Assembly: GCF_904849725.1 (NCBI RefSeq) | Contig: NC_058524.1 | Coordinates: 508,074,263-508,138,262, forward strand | Source of the DNA: Hordeum vulgare subsp. vulgare | Lineage: Eukaryota; Streptophyta; Magnoliopsida; Poales; Poaceae | Length of the DNA: 64,000 nt | Reading direction: 5' to 3' | The notes under the pieces: model-generated | Told to the model about the DNA's origin: nothing | What the model saw: only the letters and a program-made list of their open reading frames with translations | Databases searched by the model: none | Program-made: the position numbers and the translations under genes | Part shown: positions 1-11,327 of the stretch, piece after piece | Layout of the letters: each line of letters opens with the position of its first letter | Position numbering within the stretch: position 1 is the stretch's first letter

Positions 1-2400
1 GGGTTTTGCCCTTCTTGGTATTACTACCTTTAGCTTTGTCCTTCTTATTCTCATGAGTACCCTCCTCGGCTTTAATAAAGTTTCCCTTGAGCGAGGGAGG
101 CTGCTTAGTCTTGATCTTCTTGTTCTTCCTGAACTTGGGTGTAAACCCAACTCCTTCCTTTGCAACCACTTCCTTTTGATTGCCCGAAACTTCATTAAGA
201 TTCTTTTTGCCTTGGATGCATGTCCCAATGCCTTTCTCAAGTTGCTCCTTCAACTTGGTATTCTCCTCCACAAGATGCACATGCTCACAACAAGGGTTAG
301 AAACATTGACATTATCAATTAGCACGAAAGTAGAACATGTGGCTATTTCCTTTGTAAGTTTTACTTGGAGTTGAGAATGAGACTCTTTTAGAGAAGTATG
401 TGCACTCTTTAAAGCTTTGTGAGACTTGTCAAGTATGAAAAAGTCCTCATTGAGTCTATCATGATCAACCCCAAGTGCAGCCTTTTGGATTTGAGCACAC
501 AAGAAAGAGCATACGCATGATCAAGATATTTTTGTAACTTACCAAGGTCATCATTGTGTGACTCCTCAAGAGTCAAACGAAGACCTTGCTCTTCCTCAAT
601 AGCAATAGAAATATCAGCTATCTCATCGTCATAGTCACGACTATGTCCTTGTAACATGGAGATAGTTTCTTCATGAGATTAAATGAGGTCACTAGCCTCA
701 CCTAGTTGTTCCAAGAGAGCAACAAAATTATTCTTGGTGTTGCTCTTGACCTTTCTCATGAATCTATGAAAGGAGTTTTCCTCAATATTTACCTCCTCTT
801 TTTCATCTCCACTATCCATAAGAGAAGGCGTAGTGGAAATGGTAGTTTTGATGTTGGGGGTTACCTTGTTGGATGCCTTGGCCATACGGCACTTGGCAAT
901 ATGGTTCTCGTTGGGGGCGTCTAAGAGGGACACCTTGCTTGGAGAAGAGGATGCAATGGCCGCCGTGGCCATTGCCATTACTTCACCACTTGCATCATCA
1001 TCATCATCCTCATCGGAGAGGTACTCTTCTTTAGGCACCAACACCTTTTGGGGAATCTTCTTGGAGAAGTTGTTCTTATTGGGGAAGGTCTTGGCCTTGC
1101 CTTTGCGAATAAGCTTGCCACCATGGTCTTCCCTCTTCTCATAAGGACAATCTGCCACAAAGTGACTCACATTGCCACATTTGTAACATGTCCTCACGTG
1201 TTGCTTTCCCTTGGATCCACTTGAGTTTTTCTTGGAGAATTTGGGCCTTGAGTTTCTCTTATTGTCCCAAAAAATTGCCTTGGCGCAAGAGCCATGTGCT
1301 CGTGGTAAGCATATTTGGTGTCTTGGGGACAACTTTCCTCTTCTTCTTCTTCATCTTCCTCCGGAACAGCCTTGGCCTTCAAAGAAAGGTTGGAGGAGTC
1401 TTCTATTTACTATTGGACACGATCTATAGCGTTGTTGGCGATCTTGTTCAATATGTTCATGGCAATGAACTCATCCAACACATCGCTTGAGGACAAGGAG
1501 TGGATGTACGGCCTTTGACAGATGATGGAGGACATGGCCTTGTTTAAAGGCATGATAGCCTTGAGAAACTTCCACTTGATCCAATTCTCATCCACATCCT
1601 TGCTTCCATTATCTTGAAGAGCAAAGGTAACGGTTGTCACTCTCTAGTAGAGCTCACGAGGGGCCTCGTCATCAAGCATCACAAATTCATCAGCCACGTC
1701 AAGGTCACTTCATAGTTGGACCGTTGAATACCTGAGCTTCCCTTGCACATGGAAATAATGTGTTCCCAACAATCTTTGACACGAGTGAAGGGACGCAAGT
1801 GAGAAAGATCTTCAATGGGAATAGCTGCTTGAAGGATGAACAAGGCAGAGTGATTGAGTTGATTGTCGACTTCTTCTCTTGGAGTGAGGTTGCTTTGGTC
1901 ATGTGGGTAGTACCCTTGCTCAATGATTCCCCAAAGTTGTGTTAAGTTGTGAATAAAATGAGCCTTGATGCGAAAAACACAATTAGCGAAATCATTCTTA
2001 ACAAGTTTAAGAGGAAGACCAAGGTTAATAATATGCGGTGGGTGAACCGATCCTCCATAGACCCCGGGAGGAGGAACCGAGGCATAGGAATCTGCCCCGC
2101 TCGTTATTTGAGGTAAATTATTCTTGTCACTACTAGCCTTCTCCTTCTTGGAGTTGGCATCCGACTCCAATGGAGTGGGGTTCACCACTCGCAACAAATC
2201 GGTAGGAAGTCTGAGGCCTTCAAGGAAATCTTTAAGCATGGATTTGACCTCGGTAGCCATTGAGGATCTAAGAGACGAAATAGACTCATTTAAATCCTCT
2301 CGGGAGACCATGTTCACACCCACGGACTCGGATAACTCCACGGCCCGATCCCCTTCATCAACCACACTCTTTGGATGGTGAAACCCTTAACAAAGAGACG
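1..2400 (-). pseudogene. Gag remnant of a Sirevirus/Maximus-like Copia retrotransposon
   Basis: Read on the minus strand, this is a Copia-type Gag broken into several frames. The N-terminal part (2365 to 1679) has the conserved core with FRIKAHFIHNLTQLWGIIEQ and a DCWEHI motif. Further pieces follow at 1640-1410, 1332-679 and 657-409, and a lysine-rich tail reaches the window edge. A CCHC zinc knuckle, CYKCGNVSHFVADC, lies near 1145-1190. The order (Gag core, knuckle, charged coiled-coil-like tail) and the adjoining primer site fit the Sirevirus lineage; that placement is by recognition. Gag would coat element RNA in cytoplasmic particles. At least three frame changes or stops make it non-functional. 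The first in-frame start seen is GTG, so the true start is lost. Pol would lie left of the window. Confidence 0.75.
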
Positions 2401-2414
2401 TAGCTCTAATACCA
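2401..2414 (-). other. Primer binding site (initiator-Met tRNA type)
   Basis: On the minus strand this reads TGGTATTAGAGCTA, close to the TGGTATCAGAGC complement of initiator methionine tRNA used by Copia elements. It sits two bases inside an LTR end (TTTCA), between LTR and gag as expected. Confidence 0.8.
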
Positions 2415-2416
2415 AT

Positions 2417-3200
2417 TGAAAGGGTTGATACGGTTGACTAGAGGGGGTGAACAGGCAACTACCAATTTTAAGTTTTTATTTTTAACAAATTAAGTTTAGC
2501 AAAAAAATAGGTTGTCCAGATATGCAACTAGGTGAGCAACCTATATGATGCTAACAGCAACAACAACAACAAGCACGAAAAAATACAAGTAAAGGTAAGA
2601 AATAACCACAAGTGGAACCGATGAAGACGGGGATGTGTTTCCGAAATTCCTTCCCTTTGAGGGGAAGTAAGTCTCCGTTGTAGTGGTGTGGAGGCACAAT
2701 GCTTCCCAAGATGCCACTAAGGCCATCGTATTCTCCTCACGCCCTCAAACAATGCGAGATGTCGTGATCCCACTAGTGGTACCCTTGAAGGAGATGATCG
2801 AACCTTTACAAACAAGATTGGGGCAATCCCCAAAACTGAATTAGAGGATCCCCCCAACGAAAGCACAAAGCTTCACCATAATGGAATATGGCTTCGAGGT
2901 GACCTCAGTCGTCTAGGATACTCAAACAACCAAGCATAACAAGATCCATAAGGGATTAGTGGGGGAATCAAATTTCTCTTGGTGGAAGCGTAGATCAAGG
3001 CCATCTCAAGCAAACCCTAGAGTATTAACAAGATTTTTTGGCAAGGGAGAGAGATCGGGTAAAATGGAGCTTGGAGCAACAATGGATCTTAGGGTTGGGA
3101 AAGCATTGTCATCAATCAACAAAACTACTAGGGAAGAAATATGCCCTTATAATCGAGGACACGGCTAATTTATCAGTTTTACACTCTGCAGAGGTTTGCG
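2417..3200 (-). repeat. LTR fragment of the minus-strand Sirevirus-like element
   Basis: The LTR ends at 2417 (CA on the minus strand) next to the primer site. Minus-strand translation of 2541-2726 gives ALVASWEALCLHT, and the LTRs of the Sirevirus-like element at 21.5-31.7 kb encode a closely similar ALVASWGALCLHT stretch. The two LTRs are therefore related although their primary sequences have diverged. The outer (5') boundary is not visible; 3200 is an estimate, and the expected TG terminus was not found. Confidence 0.6.
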
Positions 3201-4171
3201 CACTTTTCCCCATAAGACTCAACCACATCCTTGATCGAAAGATCGAGAAATGGTCTTTCAGAGAGTTTTCCTTAACCACCGGTAGTGCCCATCACTACTA
3301 TAACCCACTATATCTCGTAGAACTACCTGGTAGGGGTCACTGCAAAGATGAACCAAGCAAAAACCCATAATGGCTTGTGGTTGCACACTTAAGCTTCTAG
3401 TCATGAATTCTTGTTTGATACCTTTGAACATGGGTGGCTTTCCATAAGAATAAGCATTGGGTCCTCCACGATACTCGGGCAAATCCTTGGTCACTCCAGA
3501 ATAGCTCTCACCATGCAAACATTCCACACACAGGTATATTAAAGTTATTGAAGTTTATACTTAAAAATTATTCTCTTACAACTTGCATGAATCAGGCCAC
3601 CCCGTCTACAAAAGCATGGCTAAGCAAGTCTAACTTAACAACAACGATTCCCGTGGTGATCAAGTGGTAATAAGTTCCTACCTCATTGAACTAAAAGTAT
3701 TGCCACAATTCCCAATATACTCATGCAAAGTATAGAAGTGGAACTAATGCATAGTAAAACATAGGTACATGAAGAAAAATACGATCAAGGTAGTGAACTT
3801 GTGTTGCTAAAAGTTATTGGAGTCTAACAATTGGTAATATTTTGCCTCACAGTCCAAAAAATCTAGCATATTAAACAACAAGCATACATAAGTGATCAGG
3901 ATCACAAACAAGCAAACAAGATCATCTCCAAAACAAACATCAAAAGAAGGTCCAAACTCAAAGAATTTGTCAAATCAAGCTTGTGGACAGAAAGAAACTC
4001 TAACGTAAGAAAATTTATAAATTCTTTAGTTTGAAATAAAGTATTTGCGGAGAGGTTTAATTATAAAATTGAATCAATTAAAAAGATTCTACAAAACAAA
4101 AGATATAGCATATTTAAGATAGATCTTAATTGTGATCAAATTAAAGTTTTAGAGATACAAAAGTATTTTTA
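3201..4171. other. Unassigned AT-rich sequence
   Basis: No gene or element was recognised. A minus-strand ORF at 3527-3258 (89 codons) has no motif I know. The stretch 3690-4170 is AT-rich with short A and T runs. It lies between the Sirevirus-like LTR and the abrupt start of the Tat element, so it is probably an older repeat. Confidence 0.4.
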
Positions 4172-4191
4172 TTGGTGTACTCGGTAGTGAG

Positions 4192-5066
4192 GTGTTGTCC
4201 GCCAACAAGCAAAACTACTCGCACTATCAGAAGATGTGCTACGGTGTGTTCCTGGCGGCCCGGAAGCTCAAGCCCTACTTCCAGGAGCACACTGTCGCGG
4301 TGGTCAGCACCGCTCCCCTTGGGGAGATAATGGGCAACAGGGACGCGGCCGGCCGCATAGCCAAGTGGACGCTAGAGATGGCCGACCACGACATCCGGTA
4401 CGAGCCCCGTACCGCCGTCAAGTCGCAAGCCTTGGCATACTTCCTCGTCCACTGGGCGGAGACCCGGTACCTGCCGCCACCTCCTGACCCACCCATCGGC
4501 ACATGTACTTCGACGGCTCGAAGATGCGCACCGGCCTCGGGGCCGGCATTGTCATCTCCTCTCCAAAGGGAGAACGGATGTAGTACATCCTACAGATACA
4601 CTTTGCCGCATCCAACAATGTGGCGGAGTACGAAGCGCTCCTACACGGCCTCCAGCTGGCCAAGGAGATCGGCGTCCAGCGCATCCTCTGCTTTGGCAAC
4701 TCCGACCAAGTGGTGTAGCAGGTCATTGGCGAGTGGGATGCCAGAGATGCCAACATGGCCAGCTACCGATTCCTGGTCCAACAGCTGACCGGAGGCTTCG
4801 AGGGCTGTGAGTTCCGTCACATCCTCCAAGCTGGCAACGAGGCCGCCAACACACTGGCGAAAATTGGCTCCACTCGGGAGTCCATTCCAGCCGGCGTATC
4901 CCTGGAGCATCTACGCAAGCCCTCCGTCACACCTTCTCCACAATCGGAGTCCATCTTCGTCCCGGCGGACCCGGGGGCTGCGCCGCCGGCCCCGGGGACC
5001 GCTAAGGCCGGCCCAGGGGCTGCCGGCTCCCAGCCGGCGCGCAGCCTGCAGTTCCCAAGCCGATGA
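4192..5066 (+). pseudogene. Gypsy pol fragment: end of RT/RNase H plus a second RNase H
   Basis: The first part reads QNYSHYQKMCYGVFLAARKL and then EHTVAVVS, which is the RNase H-like segment that follows RT in Ty3/gypsy polyproteins. The second, from about 4502, begins MYFDGSKMRTGLGAGI and continues with NVAEYEALLHGLQLAKEIG, the additional RNase H found in Tat elements. In-frame stops occur near 4590 and 4717. Two catalytic positions also look lost: family GDSD reads GNSD, and family NEAAD reads NEAAN. The enzyme would remove RNA from the RNA/DNA hybrid in reverse transcription; this copy should be dead. Confidence 0.8.
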
Positions 5067-5279
5067 CTCCTGATGACTCGGGGGGTTGCCGCCCCTTTCA
5101 GGGGTCCCTCCCACCCGACTCAGGGGCTGCAACACCCGGCTAGCCGTCAGCTACCCCCAACCCAGAAGATCCAATCATGGTGGTCGTGCTCACCGTGGCC
5201 ATAGCACCATCCTGGGGACAGCCCATCCTCGACTTCCTCGAAGGCGGCATTTTGCCAGCCAACAAGGTCGAAGCCTAAC

Positions 5280-6476
5280 GAATCCAAAGACGTGTTTGTG
5301 CTTACACCATCATCAACAACGAGCTCATCAAGCGCAGCGTGTCTGGAGTCTTCCAGCACTGCGTCGAGGCAGAAAAGGACTACGAGATCCTCCTCGACAT
5401 CCATCAGGGCGAGTGCGGCCACCACGCCGCCTCCCGCTCCCTGGTGTCCAAGGCATTCCTCCATGGGTTCTACTCGCCCACTGCCCTCCAGAAGGCCAAG
5501 CTGCTGGTCGACAAGTGCAATGGCTGTCAGCGCTTCAAGGCGCGCAGCCACCAGTCGGCTGCAGCCCTGCAGACCCTCCCCCTCACATGGTTGTTCGCCA
5601 TTTGGGGCCTGGACATGCTGGGCCCATTCAAAACCGCCAGGGGCGACATGACACATCTCTTGGTGGTCGTCGACAAGTTCACAAAGTGGATCGAGGCAAG
5701 ACCGATCAAAAAGTTGGATGGCCCAACGGCCGTCACATTCATCAAAGACATAGTCGTCTCCTATGGTCTTCCCAACAGCATCATCACCGACAACAGCACA
5801 ACTTCGCCAAGGGCGCCCTCGCCCGCTACTGCAGTGCACAAGGCATCCGACTGGACCTTGCGTTCGTTCCCCACCCGCAGTCAAAAGGCCAGGCGGAGCG
5901 CGCAAACGGCCTCATCCTGGCCGGCCTGAAGCCCAGGCTGGTCGAGCCGCTCGAGCACTCGGTCGGCGCCTGGATCGAGGAGCTGTCGGTTGTGCTATGG
6001 AGTCTGCATCCGACGCCGAACCGATCGACAGGCTACAGGCCATTCTTCTTAGTGTATGGGGCCTAGGCGATCATCCCCACCGACGTCGAGTTTGACTCGC
6101 CTCGGGTCATCCCTTACACACAGGCAGACGCCAAGGAAGCAAGAGAAGACGGCGTCGACCTCCTCGAGGAGGCACGGGAGCTAGCGCTGTCCAGAATAGC
6201 CATCTACCAGCAGGCCCTACGTCGCTACCACAGCCGACGGGTCAGGCCACTCTCATTCAGAGAGGGCGACCTAGTGCTCTGGCTGATCCAACAGATAGTC
6301 GGCCAGCACAAGCTATCCGCCCCATGGGAGGGCCCCTTCATCGTCAGCAAGGCCTTGAGAAAAAACGCCTACTATCTGGTCAACGCCCGAAAGGCGAGAA
6401 AGAACAAGAAGGACGCCTCCGGCTCCGAGTCGGAGAGGCCATGGAATGCACAGCTTCTCCGTCCATTTTACAGTTG
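5280..6476 (+). pseudogene. Gypsy integrase (zinc-binding, core and C-terminal parts), frameshifted
   Basis: The H-H-C-C zinc-binding region is visible (GECGHHAASR, then KCNGCQRF). The catalytic core follows with WGLDMLGPF (first Asp) and SIITDN (second Asp). A frame change near 5800-5810 moves the remainder into another frame, where HPQSKGQAERANG supplies the catalytic Glu and TPNRSTGYRPFFLVYGA follows before a stop at 6064. A third segment (6274-6476) has WEGPFIVSKALRKNAYYL, a typical integrase C-terminal end, and stops at 6474. The family role is insertion of the cDNA into host chromatin. Frameshift and stops make this copy inactive. Confidence 0.85.
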
Positions 6477-7181
6477 AAGTATGCACATATGTGTATGTAC
6501 TACTTTCAATAAATAAAGTAGCTGGCACCTTAGAGAAGTTCTCGGGGACTGTCGTTTTATTGCAAGACATGGAGCATTTTTTTCTTCCGTGTCGGCTGCC
6601 CCCGGGTCGGCCGAGCCGACCCGAGGACTGTCGGTTCACCCGACCCCCGCCCCAAACTCGACAAAGTACTATACCTCCTTCTCCTGGACGGCCTAACCCT
6701 GGCCGGCTAGAAACCACCACGTGGCTGTCGGGTCGGCAAGTGCAAAAGCAAAGGGAGGCGGGGCATATAGGAAATAATCGACTAAGGGGGGACCGTTCGA
6801 CTGTTCTGCCCAGATGGACTCGGAATCTAACTTGTAAAAATTTCGAAGTGCCACCGCCCCGCCTCCGGCAGCCCCTCCTTGCTCGGCCCCAGTCCGCCAG
6901 TCGGCTGGTCGACGGGAAAAAAGGCCAAGGAGCGGGGTGGATGGGAAAAGAACTTTAAACAAGGGATGACGACGAGCCAAAGGGCAGACAGCAGATAGTT
7001 AAAACTAAAACATGCAATATATAAGATAAGGGCCCACGGCCAAGAGTATGGATACAATACACCCCCAGTGGGTGGACTTGTTCTTAACAGTTCAAAGTGC
7101 AAAAGGAAATAAAGCAAGAAAAGTAAGGCCGGCTATGGCAGCACCGCCTCCCGGTCCAGCCGGCACGAATGGCCGGCTCGT
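6477..7181. other. Tat 3' spacer between pol and the antisense gene
   Basis: No conserved coding is seen. The stretch includes GC-rich sequence with CCGGC-type repeats (6590-6730) and an AT-richer part (6950-7130). Position and composition match the long untranslated 3' region of Tat elements. Confidence 0.5.
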
Positions 7182-9545
7182 CTAAGCGTCAGGGGCCAGC
7201 GGTGCTTCCTGGCGGGCCTCCATCTCGCCAGCCGGTGGCACCCCCACATAGCCAACCGGCGGTGCCTCCGCGTTGGTACCTTCGGGTGGCTGCACCTCCG
7301 GGGCAAAGGACGTGGATGCTCCGCTACAAGCCTTTGTGGCAACACGGGCATCGGCTGCAGCGGGCTCGTCCGAGCTGGACCCAACCTCCTCCTCATCGTC
7401 GCCGATGGGGATGCCATAGTCGTCTTCAGGGAGGGGCACGCCATTGTTGTTGAGCTCGGGGAAGTAAGTCTCCAACGCCGCCTAGCTGGCAAGCTCGTGG
7501 GCGCGGAAACCAATCTCCTCCTCACGCCGTGCCAGATCCGGCTGCGCGATCCTCCGCAGGGTGACCAGCCTGGCCAGGTTGATGCTGAGATACCAGGAGA
7601 GCATGAAGGACAGGGCAAGCCGGGCGCTAGCCCGGGCGGCCGAAGCCCTCCACGCATGGGACCAGTCGACGCCTTGCTCCAGCCACGTCCACACTCGATC
7701 CTCCGGCACCTCCTCGCCACGATCAGCCCAAGGGGCCCGAACAACTTCCTGGTCGGACGACAGCAGTCGGCACTAGAGAGCTCCACGGTGGATGATCCGA
7801 GCTTCACAGGGCGTGCGCCATCTCTTCGGCCGACCAGTCGGCCCCATCACCAGCCTCAGCGTCGGCCCGGTCATGCTCTTCCCGGAAGGCGGTCACCGTG
7901 CGATCGGCTCGTGCATGTGTTTTCGGAAAGTAGGTTGCCCCACAGAAGGAAGTAAGACAAGATTCAATAAAGATACAGTCGGCTGAGGAGTAAAAGGAAC
8001 TTACCAGCGAAGACGGTGTCCACCCCCTTAACAAGGCCGATTGTGTTGTCCGCCCGCCTATCCGCCGTCTGCTTGAGCTCGCCAAGCCGAGCCACCTCGT
8101 CCCGGAGCATCGTGGCCGCTTCCTCGCTCTTGGTCGCCACCTGCAGTGTCGTAGCCTTCTCCGCCTCGGCCGCCTGCAGGGCGCCGCCGAGCCGCTCCAC
8201 CTCGGTCGTCTGAGTCGCCAACTCCTTGACCAGTTGGTCACGCTCACGGGCGATCTCGTCATGTTTGCCCCGGATTGCTGCGAGGGACTCGCGCAGCGAT
8301 TCCAGCTCGGTGGCAGAAGCAGCCGCTGCTGCACAGCGAACATACAACAGACTCAACAAAGGAAAGAAGAATAAAGATTTGGCCCGGCTGCCGCGAAGCC
8401 ACGCAACTGGCCCGAATCTCGGGGACTACACCCAGTGGGTGCGCTCGCGCACACCCACCAACAAGGAACGAGAAGGTACCTTTGGTCGTCCGAGTCATAA
8501 GCTCCTCCCGAGCCTGGCAGTAGCTAGCCTTGGTGTAACGGCCGACGTCGATCGCATCCCAGAAGATGGCGTCGCGCTGCGGTCGCTCGCGCTGAAACAA
8601 AACATGAAGGAGAATAAGATTTGGCCCGGCTGCCACGAAACCGCGTAGTCAGCCCGAATCTCGGGGACTACACCCAGTGGGTACGCTCGCGCGCACCCAC
8701 CAGCAAACGAGAAAAAAAGGCCCAAACGGAACAACTTACCTCAAGCGCCTGGTCCAGGGCCTTGAGGCTGGACGTCATCGACTTGGCAAAGTCGATCACG
8801 TCATTCTCGCATTAGAGGAGCGCGCATGCCACTTGCACGAGTGCCGAGGGGGCCGCTCCGGTCACGGGAGGGGCGCGAAGCAGGTGCGCTCAGGCGGCCG
8901 TCATCATTGATAGCGATCGCGCCCGACTACCGACAGCCGGCGTGCTCGACGTTGTCACCATCCCCTAGGGCCTCAGGGGTCACTCCGGCTCGTGGCCCTT
9001 GGTCGGACACGGCGCAAGCTGCCTCGTTGGTGGCCGGAACGGTGGTTTCCAAGATGACCGGCTTGACAGCCGGTGGAGTTGATAACGGCGGTGGCCGCTC
9101 GACGTGTGCACCAGCCAGCGCAGATGGGGGCCTCGTCGAAGGGGTTGCAGGTGGCACCAACGTCGCAGCATCTTCCACCGCTTTGCCCAAGGGGCCACTA
9201 GCCCCAGCTCCCCCACCCGACGCAGCCATCCTCGTGCGGCGCTCTCACTCAAGTCGTGTCGTCTGCGCATGCTCAGAGGCCAAGGAGACCCGCGCGGCGG
9301 CTTCGAGGGTTGACTCCTCCACGTCGGGAAGCTCTAGAGCAGCATTGGAGAGAAAAAGAAAAGGGGCCCGAGCTCAGAGGCCACGATGCCACCAGGAATA
9401 AAAATATGAAGGCACGAGCCTCGAAGGAGTATTTACTCGTCTGTGAGGGGGAGCGGGCGGCCTCCGTGCTTCAGCCGCCTCTGCGCTGGCGGGTTTGCAC
9501 CCGGCGACAGGAACGACGACCGCGCCTTCTTCGCCACTGGGCTGT
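7182..9545 (-). pseudogene. Antisense gene of the Tat element, C-terminal exons
   Basis: On the minus strand several blocks look coding and are separated by plausible introns. One block (8328 to about 8005) is a coiled coil with ATELESLRESLAAIRGKHDE and many KATTLQVATKSEEAATMLRD-type heptads. It is followed by TVTAFREEHDRADAEAG (ending near 7804), then REEEIGFRAHELAS (stop at 7482), then ETYFPELNNNGVPLPEDDYG and an acidic, Ala/Pro-rich tail ending at 7182. Donor sites on the minus strand are good: GTAAGTTGTT at 8739, GTACCTTC at 8479 and GTAAGTTCC at 8004; acceptors CAG occur at 8592 and about 8329. Stops and a frame shift show decay. The function of this gene family is unknown to me. The other half lies at 12985-14369. 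Confidence 0.6.
8377..8716 (-). repeat. Two homologous intron segments in the antisense gene
   Basis: About 95 bp at 8377-8475 and at 8619-8716 are close copies. Both contain TTGGCCCGGCTGCC, then ATCTCGGGGACTACACCCAG and GCGC-rich CACCCACCA. Each copy lies inside a predicted intron (8329-8479 and 8592-8739), and the short exon between them (8480-8591) is not part of the repeat. Confidence 0.75.
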
Positions 9546-9827
9546 TGATACGTCCCAAACGTATCTATAATTTCTGTTTGTTCCATGCTCTTTTGGGTGA
9601 CATTGTTATATGTTTTGGTACACTTTCATACCTTTTTACACATATTTGGACTAACCTACTAACTCAGTGCACATAGTGCCAGTTTCTTTCTGTTGATGTC
9701 TTTTTTGCAGGGACTTTTCCCCCAATTTACAGAGCCCCAAAAATCCCGAGAAAATATATAAAAATCAGCGTGACGGAATCTTCACTAGGCACCAAGGTGA
9801 GCCAAAGGGGTGCCAGGCCCTGCCCAG
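9546..9827 (+). repeat. Truncated 5' LTR of the Athila-like element
   Basis: It aligns by eye with 11328-11611 (shared ACGTATCTATAATTTCTGTT and GCAGGGACTTTT), with scattered differences, and stops at GCCCAG. The other LTR continues past that point. Confidence 0.8.
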
Positions 9828-11327
9828 TACTAGATAGAGATTTACCGATAATAAGAGCATGAGTTCTTCGGACTAATGCGAGTATTCAATTGTTGGCACT
9901 TCCACCATCCGTATTTTGCTAGCCTCTTCGGTACCGTGCATTGCCCTTTCTCATCTTGAGAGTTCGTGCAAACTTCGCCGGTGCATCCAAACCCTTGGCA
10001 TGATACGCTCTGTCATCATAAGCCTCATTATATCCTTCCTCAAAACAGCCACCATACCTACCTATTACGGCATTTCCATAGCCTTTCCAAGATACATTGC
10101 CATGCAACATCCACCATCTCATGACTTGATCTTCATGTCATACATGCTTTTGCTTGATCAAGGAGCCGCATGCTAGTTGGGCCTTGCCCTTATTATTGCT
10201 CATGACGCGCTAGTTTCATTGCATATTCTGCTACACTGGCAAAGGCATACATTTGCATACATCATGATAGTTTTCATTTGTGTTTATGTTGAGTACTTCT
10301 TATAAAGTGTGAAGATCTTTTTTTTATTCTTATAAAATATAGAGTGTTGCCCTTAAGTGAGGAAAAGATCCCAAAGAGGACAAATTGAAAGATCCCAGAG
10401 AGGACACATGAAAAGATCCCAAAGAGGACAAATGAGAGATAAATAGAAAGAGCCAAAGAGGCCACAAAAAATAAAAAATAAAAGAAAGAAATAAAAAGAT
10501 AGAAGGGGGCAACACTACTATTCCTTTTGAAAGATCCACACTCGTACCCCATTGTTATATTTCTACTCCATAGAGATTATCATTCATGCATAACTATGTG
10601 GGGACCCTTACACTATAGAACTTGGCTTGCCTATTCCAATGATGAGCCTCCTCAAATGAGCTCTAGGTCTTCATGAGCAAGCAAGTTGGATGCACCCCCA
10701 CTAGTTCCATTGGAAAGCTTACCTTATCTCATATGTGCATCCGTTGCATGGCAATCCCTACTCCTCACATCATATCTATCATTTGGCTTTCTCTCGCCTA
10801 TGGTTGTCCCCATTGATGTGAGCCTTTCACACCTTTTTTGTCTTCCTTCCCCATCATTATTCTCTTTTCCATCCTAAGTGCCAACATATCTTGCTTGCGC
10901 TCATCCATTGCATGAGTGCTCAAGGTCGAAAGGGAGAGGATCATTTTGACTTGTGCCTGACTAGTGGTCTGGGGATGACTCGAAATAAGATTCCGAAGGA
11001 GACCATGTGTGAAGTTTTAGTAGATTGAGTTCTCGATTAAACTATATAATATTTTTATGCTCTAAACCCATCTCCCACTTCTTGCATGCAGATACCATTT
11101 CGAGACATTCGAGTCACGGACAGCGAGAGCTCTTGCACCTTTATGTTCTTACTTTGCTAATATCAATACTAAATATAGACTCTTGCTTGTTATTGTCTTG
11201 ACTTGAGTTGCATATCTTACTTGCTTTACTTTGAAGTTCTTATATGTGTGTTAACATGTCACCACATAAATTATTTGTATTATCATTCACCTACTCGAGG
11301 ACGAGAAGGAATTAAGCTTGGTGATGT
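9828..11327 (+). other. Residual 3' internal region of the Athila-like element
   Basis: This is non-coding AT-rich sequence with no gag or pol homology. It includes a short array at 10367-10437 of about three imperfect copies of AAAGATCCCAAAGAGGACAA, about 26 bp apart. It ends at the purine-rich stretch before the right LTR. Confidence 0.6.

Noticed and set aside
7804..8359. Coiled-coil ORFs as a separate host gene
   Set aside because: They lie between pol and the 3' LTR of a Tat element, in line with a known type of antisense element gene, and have stops.
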